Assembly (NCBI RefSeq): GCF_046480435.1
Contig: NZ_PKGC01000003.1
Reading direction: 5' to 3' (one strand)
DNA: 64,000 bases
From: Limnospira platensis
Lineage (GTDB): Bacteria; Cyanobacteriota; Cyanobacteriia; Cyanobacteriales; Microcoleaceae
In this document: in pieces, positions 46,149 to 54,436 of the stretch
How the letters are laid out: the number at the start of each line of letters is the position of its first letter
Numbering within the stretch: the stretch's first letter is position 1
The notes under the pieces: model-generated
Databases searched by the model: none
The model's input: only the letters and a program-made list of their open reading frames with translations
Told to the model about the DNA's origin: nothing
Position numbers and translations under genes: made by a program

Positions 46149-46180
46149 GGTTTAAATTCCCTCTGTTCGGAAAATTGCAT

Positions 46181-46400
46181 CCTATGCACATAATGTCGGT
46201 TTTGTCAATAGGTCTAAAAATGGCGATCGCTTTTGGCTTCAAAACTCGTGCATCGTGAATTTTAACTTGTGGTGAGAGAATAATTTAGGCGACGATATAA
46301 TCAGGGTTGTAGCCTCTATTTTGGCATCAAGACAGAGTAACCCCTTGGATGCGATTTATCTGAGGATACCATAACCCCCATAATCTCGTCAACTTTTTGC
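46181..46400 (-). repeat. Dispersed non-coding repeat, copy 2 (inverted relative to 17541-17792)
   Basis: On the minus strand, 46400-46248 aligns without gaps to 17541-17693, and 46213-46183 to 17762-17792. The conserved block ends in a promoter-like TTGACA (plus-strand 46203-46208), a 16-bp spacer and CATAGG (46181-46186). This would start transcription just before the antiporter ATG at 46148. The internal complementarity GACGA/TCGTC is kept. The segment between blocks is shorter than in copy 1. Confidence 0.75.
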
Positions 46401-46598
46401 GAGAGATTAGCAATAAAAATGTATTAATTCTTAACAATCTTTGGAATATTAAATCTATGGGGGGCTATAGATTAGGAAAACTGATGTGATTATCTGAGGG
46501 TGACTTTTGTGGAAGGTGGGGAGGTTTGTTGGGGGAGGGCGATCGCGATCGAATAGCGATAGAATACGTTTGGGTGAATTGTAACTCAGGAACTATCG
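46401..46598. other. Remainder of the antiporter-DUF2996 spacer
   Basis: AT-rich, with a 7-bp stem AATCTAT/ATAGATT around a G-rich loop (46452-46473), and a HIP1-related GCGATCGCGATCG near 46539-46551. No gene is seen. It should carry the promoter of the DUF2996 gene. Confidence 0.35.
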
Positions 46599-47027
46599 AT
46601 GTCAGAAGAAGAAAAGAAAAAACCGGCCGCCAAGGCGAAAAAGGAGAAACCCCCGGCAGTGGAGGATAAGCCGTTTCCAGAGTTTATCGAAAATCATTAT
46701 ATTCCGGCGGTTAAGAAAGCCCTGGAGGAACAGGGAATTACAGATCTCGATGTGGCATTAGTCAAAGCTAAGTTTCCGCCTAGCCTGCAAATTGCAGAAG
46801 ATTGTTGGCAGGTGACGGGAAGCTGGCAAGGTGGGGCAAGGAAGTTCAATATCTACTTTCCCCAAGAGGATATTAAGGGTCAAAAGTTTTTTTCCTGGGC
46901 GGCTAATGGTACTCAACCATCGGCGATCGAGGGATTTTTGGGAGATGAGCGCCGGATTACTTTAGATTTGCTGGTGTTTGGGGTGGTTCAGCGCCTGAAT
47001 GCTCAAAAATGGCTGGCGTTGAATTAG
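46599..47027 (+). CDS. DUF2996 family protein
   Basis: Cyanobacterial DUF2996 protein, 142 aa. A Lys/Ala/Pro-rich N-terminus (KKKPAAKAKKEKPPAVEDKP) precedes the conserved domain: FIENHYIPAVKKALEEQGIT, LQIAEDCWQVTGSWQGGARK and FFSWAANGTQPSAIEGFLGD. Function is unknown. No signal peptide is seen. It lies just before msrB on the same strand, with a short tandem repeat between them. Confidence 0.8.
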   Translation: MSEEEKKKPAAKAKKEKPPAVEDKPFPEFIENHYIPAVKKALEEQGITDLDVALVKAKFPPSLQIAEDCWQVTGSWQGGARKFNIYFPQEDIKGQKFFSWAANGTQPSAIEGFLGDERRITLDLLVFGVVQRLNAQKWLALN

Positions 47028-47056
47028 GCTTTAAGTTAGGCTTTAAGTTAGGCTTT
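47024..47056 (+). repeat. 12-bp tandem repeat, 2.75 copies
   Basis: TTAGGCTTTAAG occurs at 47024-47035 and 47036-47047, with a partial third unit TTAGGCTTT at 47048-47056. The first unit contains the stop codon of the DUF2996 gene, so a slippage could alter its end little. The role is unknown. Confidence 0.7.
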
Positions 47057-47085
47057 GGAAGAACACAAATCGGAGTGACTCATTT

Positions 47086-47484
47086 ATGGTTGATAAAGTA
47101 GAAAAAACTGAGGCAGAGTGGAAGCAACAGCTAACGCCAGAACAGTTCAAAGTCACCCGGAAAAAGGGAACTGAACGGGCTTTTACTGGCATATATTACG
47201 ATAACAAAGAAAAGGGTGTTTATCGTTGTGTTTGCTGTGGTAATGAGTTATTCACCTCAGAAACCAAATATGATTCCGGTACGGGATGGCCAAGTTTTTG
47301 GGAACCTGTTTCCGAAAATAGTGTCCGATATGAACAAGATAATAGTTTGTTTATGCGCCGGGTAGAGGTACTCTGTGCTAAGTGTGATGCTCACCTAGGT
47401 CATGTTTTTGAGGATGGACCAAGACCGACAGGAAAGCGTTACTGCATGAATTCGGCTTCCCTAGACTTTCAAAAGGCTGACTAG
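47086..47484 (+). CDS. msrB: Peptide-methionine (R)-S-oxide reductase
   Basis: MsrB of 132 aa that repairs methionine-R-sulfoxide in proteins. Zinc-binding pairs YRCVCCGNELF and LCAKCDAHLGHVF, the substrate region YDSGTGWPSFWEPV and the catalytic GKRYCMNSASLDF are all present. The length is standard for a free-standing MsrB. It begins a run of protein-quality genes. A hairpin at 47530-47552 probably ends its transcript. Confidence 0.95.
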   Translation: MVDKVEKTEAEWKQQLTPEQFKVTRKKGTERAFTGIYYDNKEKGVYRCVCCGNELFTSETKYDSGTGWPSFWEPVSENSVRYEQDNSLFMRRVEVLCAKCDAHLGHVFEDGPRPTGKRYCMNSASLDFQKAD

Positions 47485-47529
47485 GTTAATGGGTTTGTAG
47501 TAAGTCTCAGGGAGAATGTTTAAGATTAT

Positions 47530-47552
47530 CCAGCCCGGTACTTTGGGGCTGG
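47530..47552 (+). terminator. Probable terminator of msrB
   Basis: The stem CCAGCCC/GGGCTGG (47530-47536 with 47546-47552) is followed by ATTTTAATTT. It lies 46 bp after the msrB stop and faces the convergent small gene. Confidence 0.6.
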
Positions 47553-47572
47553 ATTTTAATTTGATGGGGGTT

Positions 47573-47779
47573 CTAATTGAGTTTCAAGGCGCTAACAGGG
47601 ACATCATCCCAAGACTCGACAGTGCGGAGTCTGGCTACCCAACCCATTTCCTTTTGAGTTTCCGTGAGATTGTTTTGGAAAGACTCATGACATTCCATAG
47701 CTTGAGTTTCGTCACAACAAGCAATACAAGAATAGATAATACCATTGGGATCTAGCTGTTCGTTGACCCAAATTTTCAT
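47573..47779 (-). CDS. Small conserved-looking cyanobacterial hypothetical protein
   Basis: 68 aa, soluble: KIWVNEQLDPNGIIYSCIAC, MECHESFQNNLTETQKEMGW and ARLRTVESWDDVPVSAL. The composition (Trp, Cys, mixed charges, a CIACC cluster) is protein-like. The start ATG at 47779 is followed at once by the MKIWVNEQ sequence. It is convergent to msrB, so it is not a simple frame shadow of a coding gene. Function unknown. Confidence 0.6.
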   Translation of the reverse strand: MKIWVNEQLDPNGIIYSCIACCDETQAMECHESFQNNLTETQKEMGWVARLRTVESWDDVPVSALKLN

Positions 47780-48082
47780 AGTCGCCTCAGTTTGTGGATT
47801 GTCTAAATATAACGCTGCTGGAGGGGAAAAGGCAAGACAAGTCGGAAATCAGGCTGAGATAGGGGTACTATGTCTATTGATAAATGATTGGGGCGGGTTC
47901 ACTTTTCACGACCATTAAGGTACGGTTTAACGTACCATAAAGGGAAACTAAAGCAGTTCGGTTATTGCCATATTCTCAGTGTTTAAAACCGAATCCACGA
48001 CTGAGATAAATCGACTATTCTGTAAGACAAGAGGTAAGAGATAACCTCAAGTAAACCAGGATAGAAAACAGGAGAAAAGATT
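47780..48082 (+). promoter_or_regulatory. hsp20 upstream region with palindrome and leader hairpin
   Basis: A palindrome GGTACG-GTTTAA-CGTACC lies at 47919-47936. A lone GGGGCGGGTT arm lies at 47890-47899. Nearer the gene, GAGGT and ACCTC (48031-48035 with 48044-48048) can form a leader stem, and a Shine-Dalgarno AGGAG lies at 48070-48074. No CIRCE element (TTAGCACTC-N9-GAGTGCTAA) was found. Confidence 0.4.
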
Positions 48083-48523
48083 ATGGCACTCGTTCGTTTT
48101 GGTTGGGAACCTTTCCGGGAAATTGACACTCTGCAACGTCAAATGAATCACTTGTTTGATAGCTTAACTACTACTTCGGAAGATGTGGGTTCGGCATTTG
48201 TACCACCAGCCGAACTTCAGGAAACCCCAGAAGCCTTACATCTGAAATTAGAAGTTCCGGGAATGAATCGCGAAGATATTGATGTACAGGTAACGGCGGA
48301 TTCTATTGCTATCAGTGGGGAACGGAAATTAGAAAGACACACGGAAGAAAAAGGAGTAACCCGCAGTGAGTTTCGCTATGGTAAATTCCGCCGGGTGATT
48401 CCTCTACCAATTCGGGTCCAAAATACTAATGTTCATGGAGAATATAAAGATGGCATTCTCAGCCTGACTCTCCCTAAAGCTGAGGAAGAAAAAAATCGGG
48501 TGGTTAAAGTCAATCTGGGTTAA
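48083..48523 (+). CDS. hspA: Small heat shock protein (Hsp20/alpha-crystallin)
   Basis: Hsp20 of 146 aa, an ATP-independent holdase. The alpha-crystallin domain spans about residues 45-135 (ELQETPEALHLKLEVPGMNR, DSIAISGERKLER, FRRVIPLPIRVQNTNVHGEY, DGILSLTLPKAE). The N-terminus MALVRFGWEPFREIDTLQRQ is typical of class-A cyanobacterial Hsp17/HspA. dnaJ follows 193 bp downstream on the same strand. Confidence 0.93.
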   Translation: MALVRFGWEPFREIDTLQRQMNHLFDSLTTTSEDVGSAFVPPAELQETPEALHLKLEVPGMNREDIDVQVTADSIAISGERKLERHTEEKGVTRSEFRYGKFRRVIPLPIRVQNTNVHGEYKDGILSLTLPKAEEEKNRVVKVNLG

Positions 48524-48715
48524 ATCAGTTATAATCTAGGTAGACTGGATGCTGATCAGGCTGGCTGATATGTACTCTGAACCCAGAAAAACAGCGACTA
48601 GACTGCTAATATAAGAGTTAATAAGTTGGGAATGGGTAAGTAAAGGTGATCTGGCTTTGAACCCAATTCCCAATTTTGTTATCTTGTAGATAAGCTAAGA
48701 AGGAGGTGCTTGCTG

Positions 48716-49696
48716 ATGTCATCTAAAACGAACTATAAAGATTATTATGGGATTTTGGGGGTAGATAAGAATGCCAGTCAACAGGAGATCAAAAAAGCCT
48801 ACCGGAACTTAGCGCGGAAATATCACCCTGATGTTAATCCTAACGATCGCACTGCGGAACAAAGATTTAAAGATATTAATGAAGCATACGAGGTTCTTGG
48901 CGATCGCGATAAACGACAGAAGTATGATCAATTTGGGAAATATTGGGACCCTTCTAGTGCGGGACCACCACCGGGAGGGGTAGGTGATTTTGACTTTAAC
49001 CAATATGGTAATTTTGATGACTTTATTAATGAGTTACTAGGCAGGTTTGGGGGTAATCCTCGCCAGTCCTATGGCTATCCTAGTGGTGGCGGTTATAGTG
49101 CTTTTGATGAGTTTGGGGACTTTTTTGGTGGCGGTTATAGGGATTATGAACAAGTGCCTCCCCGCGATTTTACGGCGACATTACCTCTGACTTTTGCGGA
49201 GGCTTTTAAGGGGGTGGAAAAGAAATTTAACTTGGATGGAGAAACGATTAAGGTAAAAATTCCCCCAGGGGCGAAGCCTGATAGTAAGATCCGCTTAAAA
49301 GGCAAGGGGGGAGTTAGTCCTACTTCTGGTAAAAGAGGGGATTTATATTTGACTGTTGAACTCGAAGCACATCCGTTTTTTCAGTTTGATGGAAACGATA
49401 TAATTTGTGAGGTGGGAATTAGTCCAGAGGAGGCGGTTTTAGGGGCGGAAATTCAGGTTCCTACGCCGTCCGGTAAGGTGACAATGAAGGTTCCCCCAGG
49501 GGTGGCATCAGGACAGTCTCTGCGGCTGCGAGGTAAGGGTTGGCCGATTCCTAAAGGGGGGCGAGGTGATCAGATTGTGCGGTTAAAGGTGGTAGCCCCG
49601 AAAAGTTTAAGCGATCGCCAACGGCAATTATACCAAGAACTACAACAAATCAGCAGTTTTAACCCTCGTCAAAACCTAGAAAATTGGCTGAAGTAA
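48716..49696 (+). CDS. DnaJ-type cochaperone without zinc finger (CbpA-like)
   Basis: J-domain protein of 326 aa that stimulates DnaK. The J domain (residues 6-70) shows DYYGILGVDKNASQQEIKKA and YHPDVNPND with the essential HPD. A Gly/Phe-rich linker follows. The two beta-barrel client-binding domains (FTATLPLTFAEAFKGVEKKF, IKVKIPPGAKPDSKIRLKGK) are joined directly: the Cys zinc finger of DnaJ is missing, as in CbpA. The ATG at 48716 lies 7 bp after AGGAGGTG (48701-48708), which fixes the start against the upstream TTG (48710). Confidence 0.93.
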   Translation: MSSKTNYKDYYGILGVDKNASQQEIKKAYRNLARKYHPDVNPNDRTAEQRFKDINEAYEVLGDRDKRQKYDQFGKYWDPSSAGPPPGGVGDFDFNQYGNFDDFINELLGRFGGNPRQSYGYPSGGGYSAFDEFGDFFGGGYRDYEQVPPRDFTATLPLTFAEAFKGVEKKFNLDGETIKVKIPPGAKPDSKIRLKGKGGVSPTSGKRGDLYLTVELEAHPFFQFDGNDIICEVGISPEEAVLGAEIQVPTPSGKVTMKVPPGVASGQSLRLRGKGWPIPKGGRGDQIVRLKVVAPKSLSDRQRQLYQELQQISSFNPRQNLENWLK

Positions 49697-49720
49697 AACA
49701 ACTCACACAAAGGAGAAGCT

Positions 49721-49990
49721 ATGAACTCTCAAACTACCTGGGAAAATTTGGTAATCAATCAAACCGGAGAGGTGCGTGACTGGGTGAAAAGGAAATTAAT
49801 TGAATCGGAAAATATGGCATCTTATACCCGTCCGATTCGGAATTTTGAACGGGATGATTGGGAAAATGCCACAGTTGTCGATGTGGAAACTATCGCCTCT
49901 GAGGTGGTAGATAATAAACCAGAAAGGTTATGGCGCAAGGTGAATGGCTGGTTTAAAACAGCTAGTGATATTTTGTGGCCGGCAATCTAA
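49721..49990 (+). CDS. Small hypothetical protein between dnaJ and htrA
   Basis: Not recognised. 89 aa, soluble, acidic with several Trp: ENLVINQTGEVRDWVKRKLI, RNFERDDWENATVVDVETIA, WRKVNGWFKTASDILWPA. The start is fixed by AAAGGAGAAGCT before the ATG. It lies 24 bp after dnaJ and 33 bp before htrA, so the three genes are likely one transcript. It could be an adaptor or substrate-related factor of the chaperone/protease pair. Confidence 0.7.
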   Translation: MNSQTTWENLVINQTGEVRDWVKRKLIESENMASYTRPIRNFERDDWENATVVDVETIASEVVDNKPERLWRKVNGWFKTASDILWPAI

Positions 49991-50023
49991 AATATAATCA
50001 AATGCTTGTTGAGAGGCTGGTTA

Positions 50024-51253
50024 ATGCAAGACAAAAAAGGATCTAACTTTTTGGGTCGGTTTGGCGGTTATGCGATCGCCATTGTGTTGAGTGTAGGGTT
50101 AACTTTAGGATTGCTGCGATTGTTTCCTGATTGGTTAACCCCGGTAGCCCAGGCGACCATTAAGCAGGAGGTGGTAAGGGGGTCAACTACCCCACCGGAA
50201 ACTGTGGCGCGTGTCCCCCAAAGGGTCGGAAATTTTGTTTCCGATGCTGTCAATAGTGTGGGTCCGGCGGTGGTGCGATTGGATACAGAAAGGACTGTTT
50301 CTACTAATATTCCTCAACCTTTTTTTGATGATCCATTTTTCCGGCGTTTCTTCGGGGAAGATATGCCACAATTTCCCCGGGAATATCAACAACGGGGACA
50401 AGGTTCGGGTTTTATTGTGGACAGTAATGGCATGATTTTAACTAACGCCCATGTGGTCAGAGGTGCGGATAAAGTTACTGTCACGCTGCGAGATGGCCGC
50501 GAATTTCAAGGAGAAGTTAAGGGGGCTGATGAGCCTTCTGACTTAGCTGTGGTTAAGATTAATGGCAATAATTTACCTGTGGCTAAGTTGGGTAATTCGG
50601 CGGAAGTACAGGTGGGAGATTGGGCGATCGCTGTTGGTAATCCCCTGGGATTAGATAACACGGTGACTTTAGGAATTGTTAGCACTTTAAACCGTCCTAG
50701 TTCTCAGGTAGGAATCCCTGATAAACGCCTAGAATTTATCCAAACTGATGCAGCTATTAACCCTGGTAATTCGGGGGGACCCTTGTTAAATGAACAAGGG
50801 GAAGTAATTGGCATAAATACAGCGATTCGCGCCGATGGTCAAGGGATTGGTTTTGCCATTCCTATTGATACGGCTAAGGCTATTAAAGACAATTTAGCCA
50901 GGGGTGAAAGAATCCCTCATCCGTTTATTGGTATTCGGATGATTACTTTAACGCCAGAATTAGCTAAGGAATTTAATAGTGATCCTAACTCGATGGTGAT
51001 GATTCCTGAAATTGAGGGAGTTTTGGTAGTGCAGGTTATTCCTGACAGTCCAGCCGCCAACGCCGGTTTACGTCGCGGTGATGTGGTGACTAAAATTGAT
51101 GGTAAATCCATTACTCAAACAGACCAACTACAGAAGGTTGTCGAAAAAGCCCAAATTGGGAAGCCTTTAAGACTCGAAGTTAGGCGGGGAAATGCTACGG
51201 AACAAATCGCGGTGCGTCCTGGGGAACTACAGGATGCTAATGTGAGTCGGTAA
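50024..51253 (+). CDS. HtrA/Deg-family serine protease with one PDZ domain
   Basis: Deg-type protease of 409 aa (HtrA/HhoA/HhoB group). One N-terminal membrane anchor (YAIAIVLSVGLTLGLLRLF) places it in the periplasm or lumen. The trypsin-like triad is His in ILTNAHVV, Asp in SDLAVVKI and Ser in PGNSGGPLL. A PDZ domain (about residues 310-400) shows VLVVQVIPDSPAANAGLRRG and VVTKIDGKSI. An in-frame TTG at 50006 is less likely than the ATG at 50024. It degrades or refolds damaged proteins; it ends the hsp20-dnaJ-orf89-htrA run. Confidence 0.93.
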   Translation: MQDKKGSNFLGRFGGYAIAIVLSVGLTLGLLRLFPDWLTPVAQATIKQEVVRGSTTPPETVARVPQRVGNFVSDAVNSVGPAVVRLDTERTVSTNIPQPFFDDPFFRRFFGEDMPQFPREYQQRGQGSGFIVDSNGMILTNAHVVRGADKVTVTLRDGREFQGEVKGADEPSDLAVVKINGNNLPVAKLGNSAEVQVGDWAIAVGNPLGLDNTVTLGIVSTLNRPSSQVGIPDKRLEFIQTDAAINPGNSGGPLLNEQGEVIGINTAIRADGQGIGFAIPIDTAKAIKDNLARGERIPHPFIGIRMITLTPELAKEFNSDPNSMVMIPEIEGVLVVQVIPDSPAANAGLRRGDVVTKIDGKSITQTDQLQKVVEKAQIGKPLRLEVRRGNATEQIAVRPGELQDANVSR

Positions 51254-51332
51254 CACTGGGGCTATTCCCTAAGTTGATAATTCTGAAAGTGGCGATCGGG
51301 TAATGATTACGCGATCGCTACTTTTCGTGTTT

Positions 51333-51338
51333 TATAAT
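51333..51338 (+). promoter_or_regulatory. Candidate -10 box of the K+ channel gene
   Basis: A perfect TATAAT lies 31 bp before the channel ATG, just after a HIP1 octamer (51311-51318) and a weak stretch instead of a -35. It is suggestive only. Confidence 0.35.
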
Positions 51339-51369
51339 AAAATCATCACATTAGCTGGGTTTATGAATA

Positions 51370-52245
51370 ATGCTACCAAAATTCAAAAGACGACTTTTCC
51401 TCATTTTAGAAGTCTGGACTATCCATGATTCATTTAGTAAGATTTTCGATTTTTTTATTATTATTTTAATCGTCCTCAATGTCATCGCAGTTTCTTTAGC
51501 TACTGTGGCTGATTTTAGACAAAGATATTATGTTTTATTCCAAAACTTTGAATATTTTTCCATTGCTTCCTTTACCATCGAATATATTTTGAGGCTGTGG
51601 TCTTGTACAATCGATGAACATTATAAGCATCCATTTTGGGGACGAATTAAATATATGTTAACCCCTTTGGCTTTAATTGATTTAATCGCCTTTTTACCAT
51701 TTTACTTGCCGATGATGATTCCCGATATGAGGGCGGCGCGTTTATTTAGATTAATTCGATTTTTGCGGTTTTTTAAATTAACTAGATATATGAAATCATT
51801 AAACATGATTAAAAGTGTTTTAAACAATAAAAAAGAAGAGTTAATCATGACCCTAGGCATGGTACTAATTATATTATTTTTCTCCGGTAGTATCATCTAT
51901 TTTTTGGAAAATGAAGCCCAACCGGAACAGTTTGCTAATATTCCCGTAGCCATGTGGTGGGCGGTAGTGACATTAACCACCGTGGGATATGGTGATGTTT
52001 ATCCCATTACCCCCTGGGGGAGATTATTGGGGGCGGTTCTAGCCATCACTGGTATTGGTATTATTGCACTTCCCGCAGGTATTATCGCCTCTGGCTTTGC
52101 GGAGGTAATTGAGGAAAGAAAAGCCCAAAAATATCAAGTCACTACATTTATATGCCCCCACTGTGGTAAAATGATTAATAGTAATGACCTCAAAAATGCC
52201 CGTCATCGAATCAAAAAAGAGGAGATTATAGAAGAATGGGACTAG
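51370..52245 (+). CDS. Voltage-gated-type potassium channel
   Basis: Six-helix ion channel of 291 aa. The selectivity filter is TTVGYGDVYP (near residue 200) and the S4-like helix is MRAARLFRLIRFLRFFKLTR, with regular Arg/Lys. The remaining helices are VLNVIAVSLA, IEYILRLWSC and LGMVLIILFFSG. The C-terminus has a CPHCGK motif (FICPHCGKMINSNDLKNARH), which could hold a metal or sense redox state. K+ selectivity follows from the GYG filter. Its end overlaps the next small gene by 10 bp. Confidence 0.88.
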   Translation: MLPKFKRRLFLILEVWTIHDSFSKIFDFFIIILIVLNVIAVSLATVADFRQRYYVLFQNFEYFSIASFTIEYILRLWSCTIDEHYKHPFWGRIKYMLTPLALIDLIAFLPFYLPMMIPDMRAARLFRLIRFLRFFKLTRYMKSLNMIKSVLNNKKEELIMTLGMVLIILFFSGSIIYFLENEAQPEQFANIPVAMWWAVVTLTTVGYGDVYPITPWGRLLGAVLAITGIGIIALPAGIIASGFAEVIEERKAQKYQVTTFICPHCGKMINSNDLKNARHRIKKEEIIEEWD

Positions 52246-52466
52246 AAAGAAGAATGTCTAGGCAAATGTTTGACCCCACCGAAGTGGTGGAACTGCGCCA
52301 GATCTGTTTTACCCCTAATCGCATTTGGGAAGCCGGACAATATATGGTGGGTGAGTTGCCAGATATTGCCTTTGATATGGGATTAGTCGAAAGGCTGCCT
52401 CCTGTGCGTGGCAATAGTGCGGATATCGATACTATTAACCCCTCTGAACATTTATTCCCCGATTAA
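52236..52466 (+). CDS. Small hypothetical protein overlapping the K+ channel gene
   Basis: Not recognised. 76 aa: FDPTEVVELRQICFTPNRIW, EAGQYMVGELPDIAFDMGLV. It starts inside the last codons of the channel (10-bp overlap) and ends 12 bp before bioF, on the same strand, which favours a real gene in one operon. Alternative ATGs lie at 52254 and 52266. No signal or membrane segment. Confidence 0.55.
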   Translation: MGLERRMSRQMFDPTEVVELRQICFTPNRIWEAGQYMVGELPDIAFDMGLVERLPPVRGNSADIDTINPSEHLFPD

Positions 52467-52478
52467 AAAATACGAGTT

Positions 52479-53657
52479 ATGGTTAAAGATGCTTATGGGT
52501 GGATGCAGCGATCGCTTAATACTATTCACCAGGCTAATTGGTATCGTTCCGTTACACCCATTACGAGTCTTCCCGGTCCGATAATTACTGTAAATGGGCG
52601 AGAAATGCTCAATTTTGCCAGTAATGATTATTTAGGTTTAGCAGGAGATAAACGTCTAATAGAAGCCGCCATGAACGCGACCAGTGAGTGGGGAACAGGA
52701 ACCACCGGCTCGCGACTTTTAACCGGACATCGGGAATTACACAGACAGCTAGAATTGGCGATCGCTCACCTGAAAAATACCGAAGATGCCATAGTTTTTA
52801 GTTCCGGTTATTTAGCTAATATTGGCACTATTAGCGCCATAGTTAATCAGCGAGATATCATTCTCTCTGATGAGTATAACCACTCCAGTTTAAAGATGGG
52901 GGCAAAACTCAGCGGCGCGACCGTTTTTAACTATCCCCACAACGACATTAATCACCTAACCAACCTGTTAAAAAATCATCGCCACCAATACCGCAGAAGT
53001 CTAATTATAACCGACACTCTGTTTAGCATGGATGGCGATTTATGCCCCCTACCACAATTAGTAGAACTCGCCCAAGAGTTTGATAGTATGTTATTAGTCG
53101 ATGAAGCCCACGCTACCGGAGTTTTTGGAAACACTGGCGCGGGTTGTGTCGAATACTTCGATTTAACCGGGACTCCCCTGTTACAAATGGGAACCCTAAG
53201 TAAGGCTTTAGGAAGTCTGGGAGGTTATGTAGCAGGTTCAGCCACAGCCATTGATTTTTTGCGAAACCGCGCCCCTAGTTGGATTTATACAACGGGTTTA
53301 ACTCCAGCGGATACAGCAGCCGCTTTAACAGCAATTAAAATTGTGCAACAAGAACCCCACCGACGCGCCCAATTATGGGAAAATGTGGCAACTATTCAGC
53401 AAAAATTAGGGAATATTGATAATTCTGAAAATCCCAATTTTTCCAGTTTTACCAGTTTTACTTCCCCGATTTTATGCTACCACCTAAAAAATGCAGCGAT
53501 CGCTTTACAGGTAGCCCAAAAATTACAACAGCAGGGAATTTTTGCCCCCGCTATTCGCCCCCCCACCGTCACCACCAGCCGCCTGCGGATTTCCTTAATG
53601 GCAACCCATGAACCAGAACATATTGACAGATTGATAGAGTTTATGATGGCAATTTAA
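52479..53657 (+). CDS. bioF: 8-Amino-7-oxononanoate synthase
   Basis: PLP enzyme of 392 aa of the alpha-oxoamine synthase family, which condenses pimeloyl-CoA/ACP and alanine in biotin synthesis. Signatures are LNFASNDYLGLAGD, TDTLFSMDGDLCPLPQLVEL, LVDEAHATGVFG and the PLP-Lys region MGTLSKALGSLGGYVAGS. The length matches BioF. A SDR follows 44 bp downstream; no other bio gene is present. Confidence 0.9.
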   Translation: MVKDAYGWMQRSLNTIHQANWYRSVTPITSLPGPIITVNGREMLNFASNDYLGLAGDKRLIEAAMNATSEWGTGTTGSRLLTGHRELHRQLELAIAHLKNTEDAIVFSSGYLANIGTISAIVNQRDIILSDEYNHSSLKMGAKLSGATVFNYPHNDINHLTNLLKNHRHQYRRSLIITDTLFSMDGDLCPLPQLVELAQEFDSMLLVDEAHATGVFGNTGAGCVEYFDLTGTPLLQMGTLSKALGSLGGYVAGSATAIDFLRNRAPSWIYTTGLTPADTAAALTAIKIVQQEPHRRAQLWENVATIQQKLGNIDNSENPNFSSFTSFTSPILCYHLKNAAIALQVAQKLQQQGIFAPAIRPPTVTTSRLRISLMATHEPEHIDRLIEFMMAI

Positions 53658-53701
53658 ACGATTATCTGTTAAACTAATTAATGGCTAAATAGGAGTTAAT
53701 G

Positions 53702-54385
53702 ATGAGTAAGATTATTTTAATTACTGGAGTCAGTCGAGGTTTAGGTAGAGTTTTGACCGAGAGTTTTATTAATTTAGGGCATACCGTTATTGGTTGCGCC
53801 CGTTCCCCGGAACCCATAGACCTACTGAACCAACAATATAGAAAACCCCATGATTTTCAAGTAGTTAATGTCGAAGACCATCAATCAGTCGAAAATTGGG
53901 TTAACCACCTATTAAAAAATTATCCTGCCCCCGATATAGTTATTAATAACGCCGCCATTATTAATCCACTTGCGCCCCTGTGGGAAGTGCCACCCCATGA
54001 ATTTAATCAGGTAATTGATGTCAATATTAAAGGAGTAGCAAATGTTATCCGTTATCTAGTCCCCGCCATGATTAAACGGGGTAGCGGTATCATCATTAAC
54101 CTGAGTTCCGGTTGGGGGCGATCTACTTCTCCCCAGGTAGCCACCTATTGTACCTCAAAATGGGCGATCGAAGGGTTAACCCAAGCCCTCGCCCAGGAAC
54201 TTCCCCCAGGGTTAGCAGCCATTCCCATGAGTCCGGGAATTATTCACACAGATATGTTAGAAATTTGTTATGGAGAAGATGCAGCCGCTTTTACTTCCCC
54301 ACAGGAATGGGTGAAAAAAGCAGTTCCTTTTATTCTAGGACTGAGCCCCAAAAAAAATGGGGTTCCCGTAACTGTCCCCAATTAA
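53702..54385 (+). CDS. Short-chain dehydrogenase/reductase
   Basis: SDR of about 227 aa. The Rossmann motif is ILITGVSRGLGRVL, followed by IVINNAAI and INLSSGWG, with the active-site Tyr and Lys in TYCTSKWAIEGLTQALAQE. An upstream-adjacent ATG at 53699 is also possible; AGGAG at 53691-53695 is better spaced for 53702. It is close behind bioF but nothing ties it to biotin. The substrate is unknown. Confidence 0.85.
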   Translation: MSKIILITGVSRGLGRVLTESFINLGHTVIGCARSPEPIDLLNQQYRKPHDFQVVNVEDHQSVENWVNHLLKNYPAPDIVINNAAIINPLAPLWEVPPHEFNQVIDVNIKGVANVIRYLVPAMIKRGSGIIINLSSGWGRSTSPQVATYCTSKWAIEGLTQALAQELPPGLAAIPMSPGIIHTDMLEICYGEDAAAFTSPQEWVKKAVPFILGLSPKKNGVPVTVPN

Positions 54386-54436
54386 ATTATCAGCCATTTC
54401 CTTGAGTAATTATCAACCCATTGAGAACCTAAAATC

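Noticed and set aside
45466..46155. 229-codon plus-strand open frame across the antiporter gene
   Set aside because: It runs antisense through the conserved antiporter coding region and its translation is Arg/Ser/Ala-rich without motifs; it is a composition effect.
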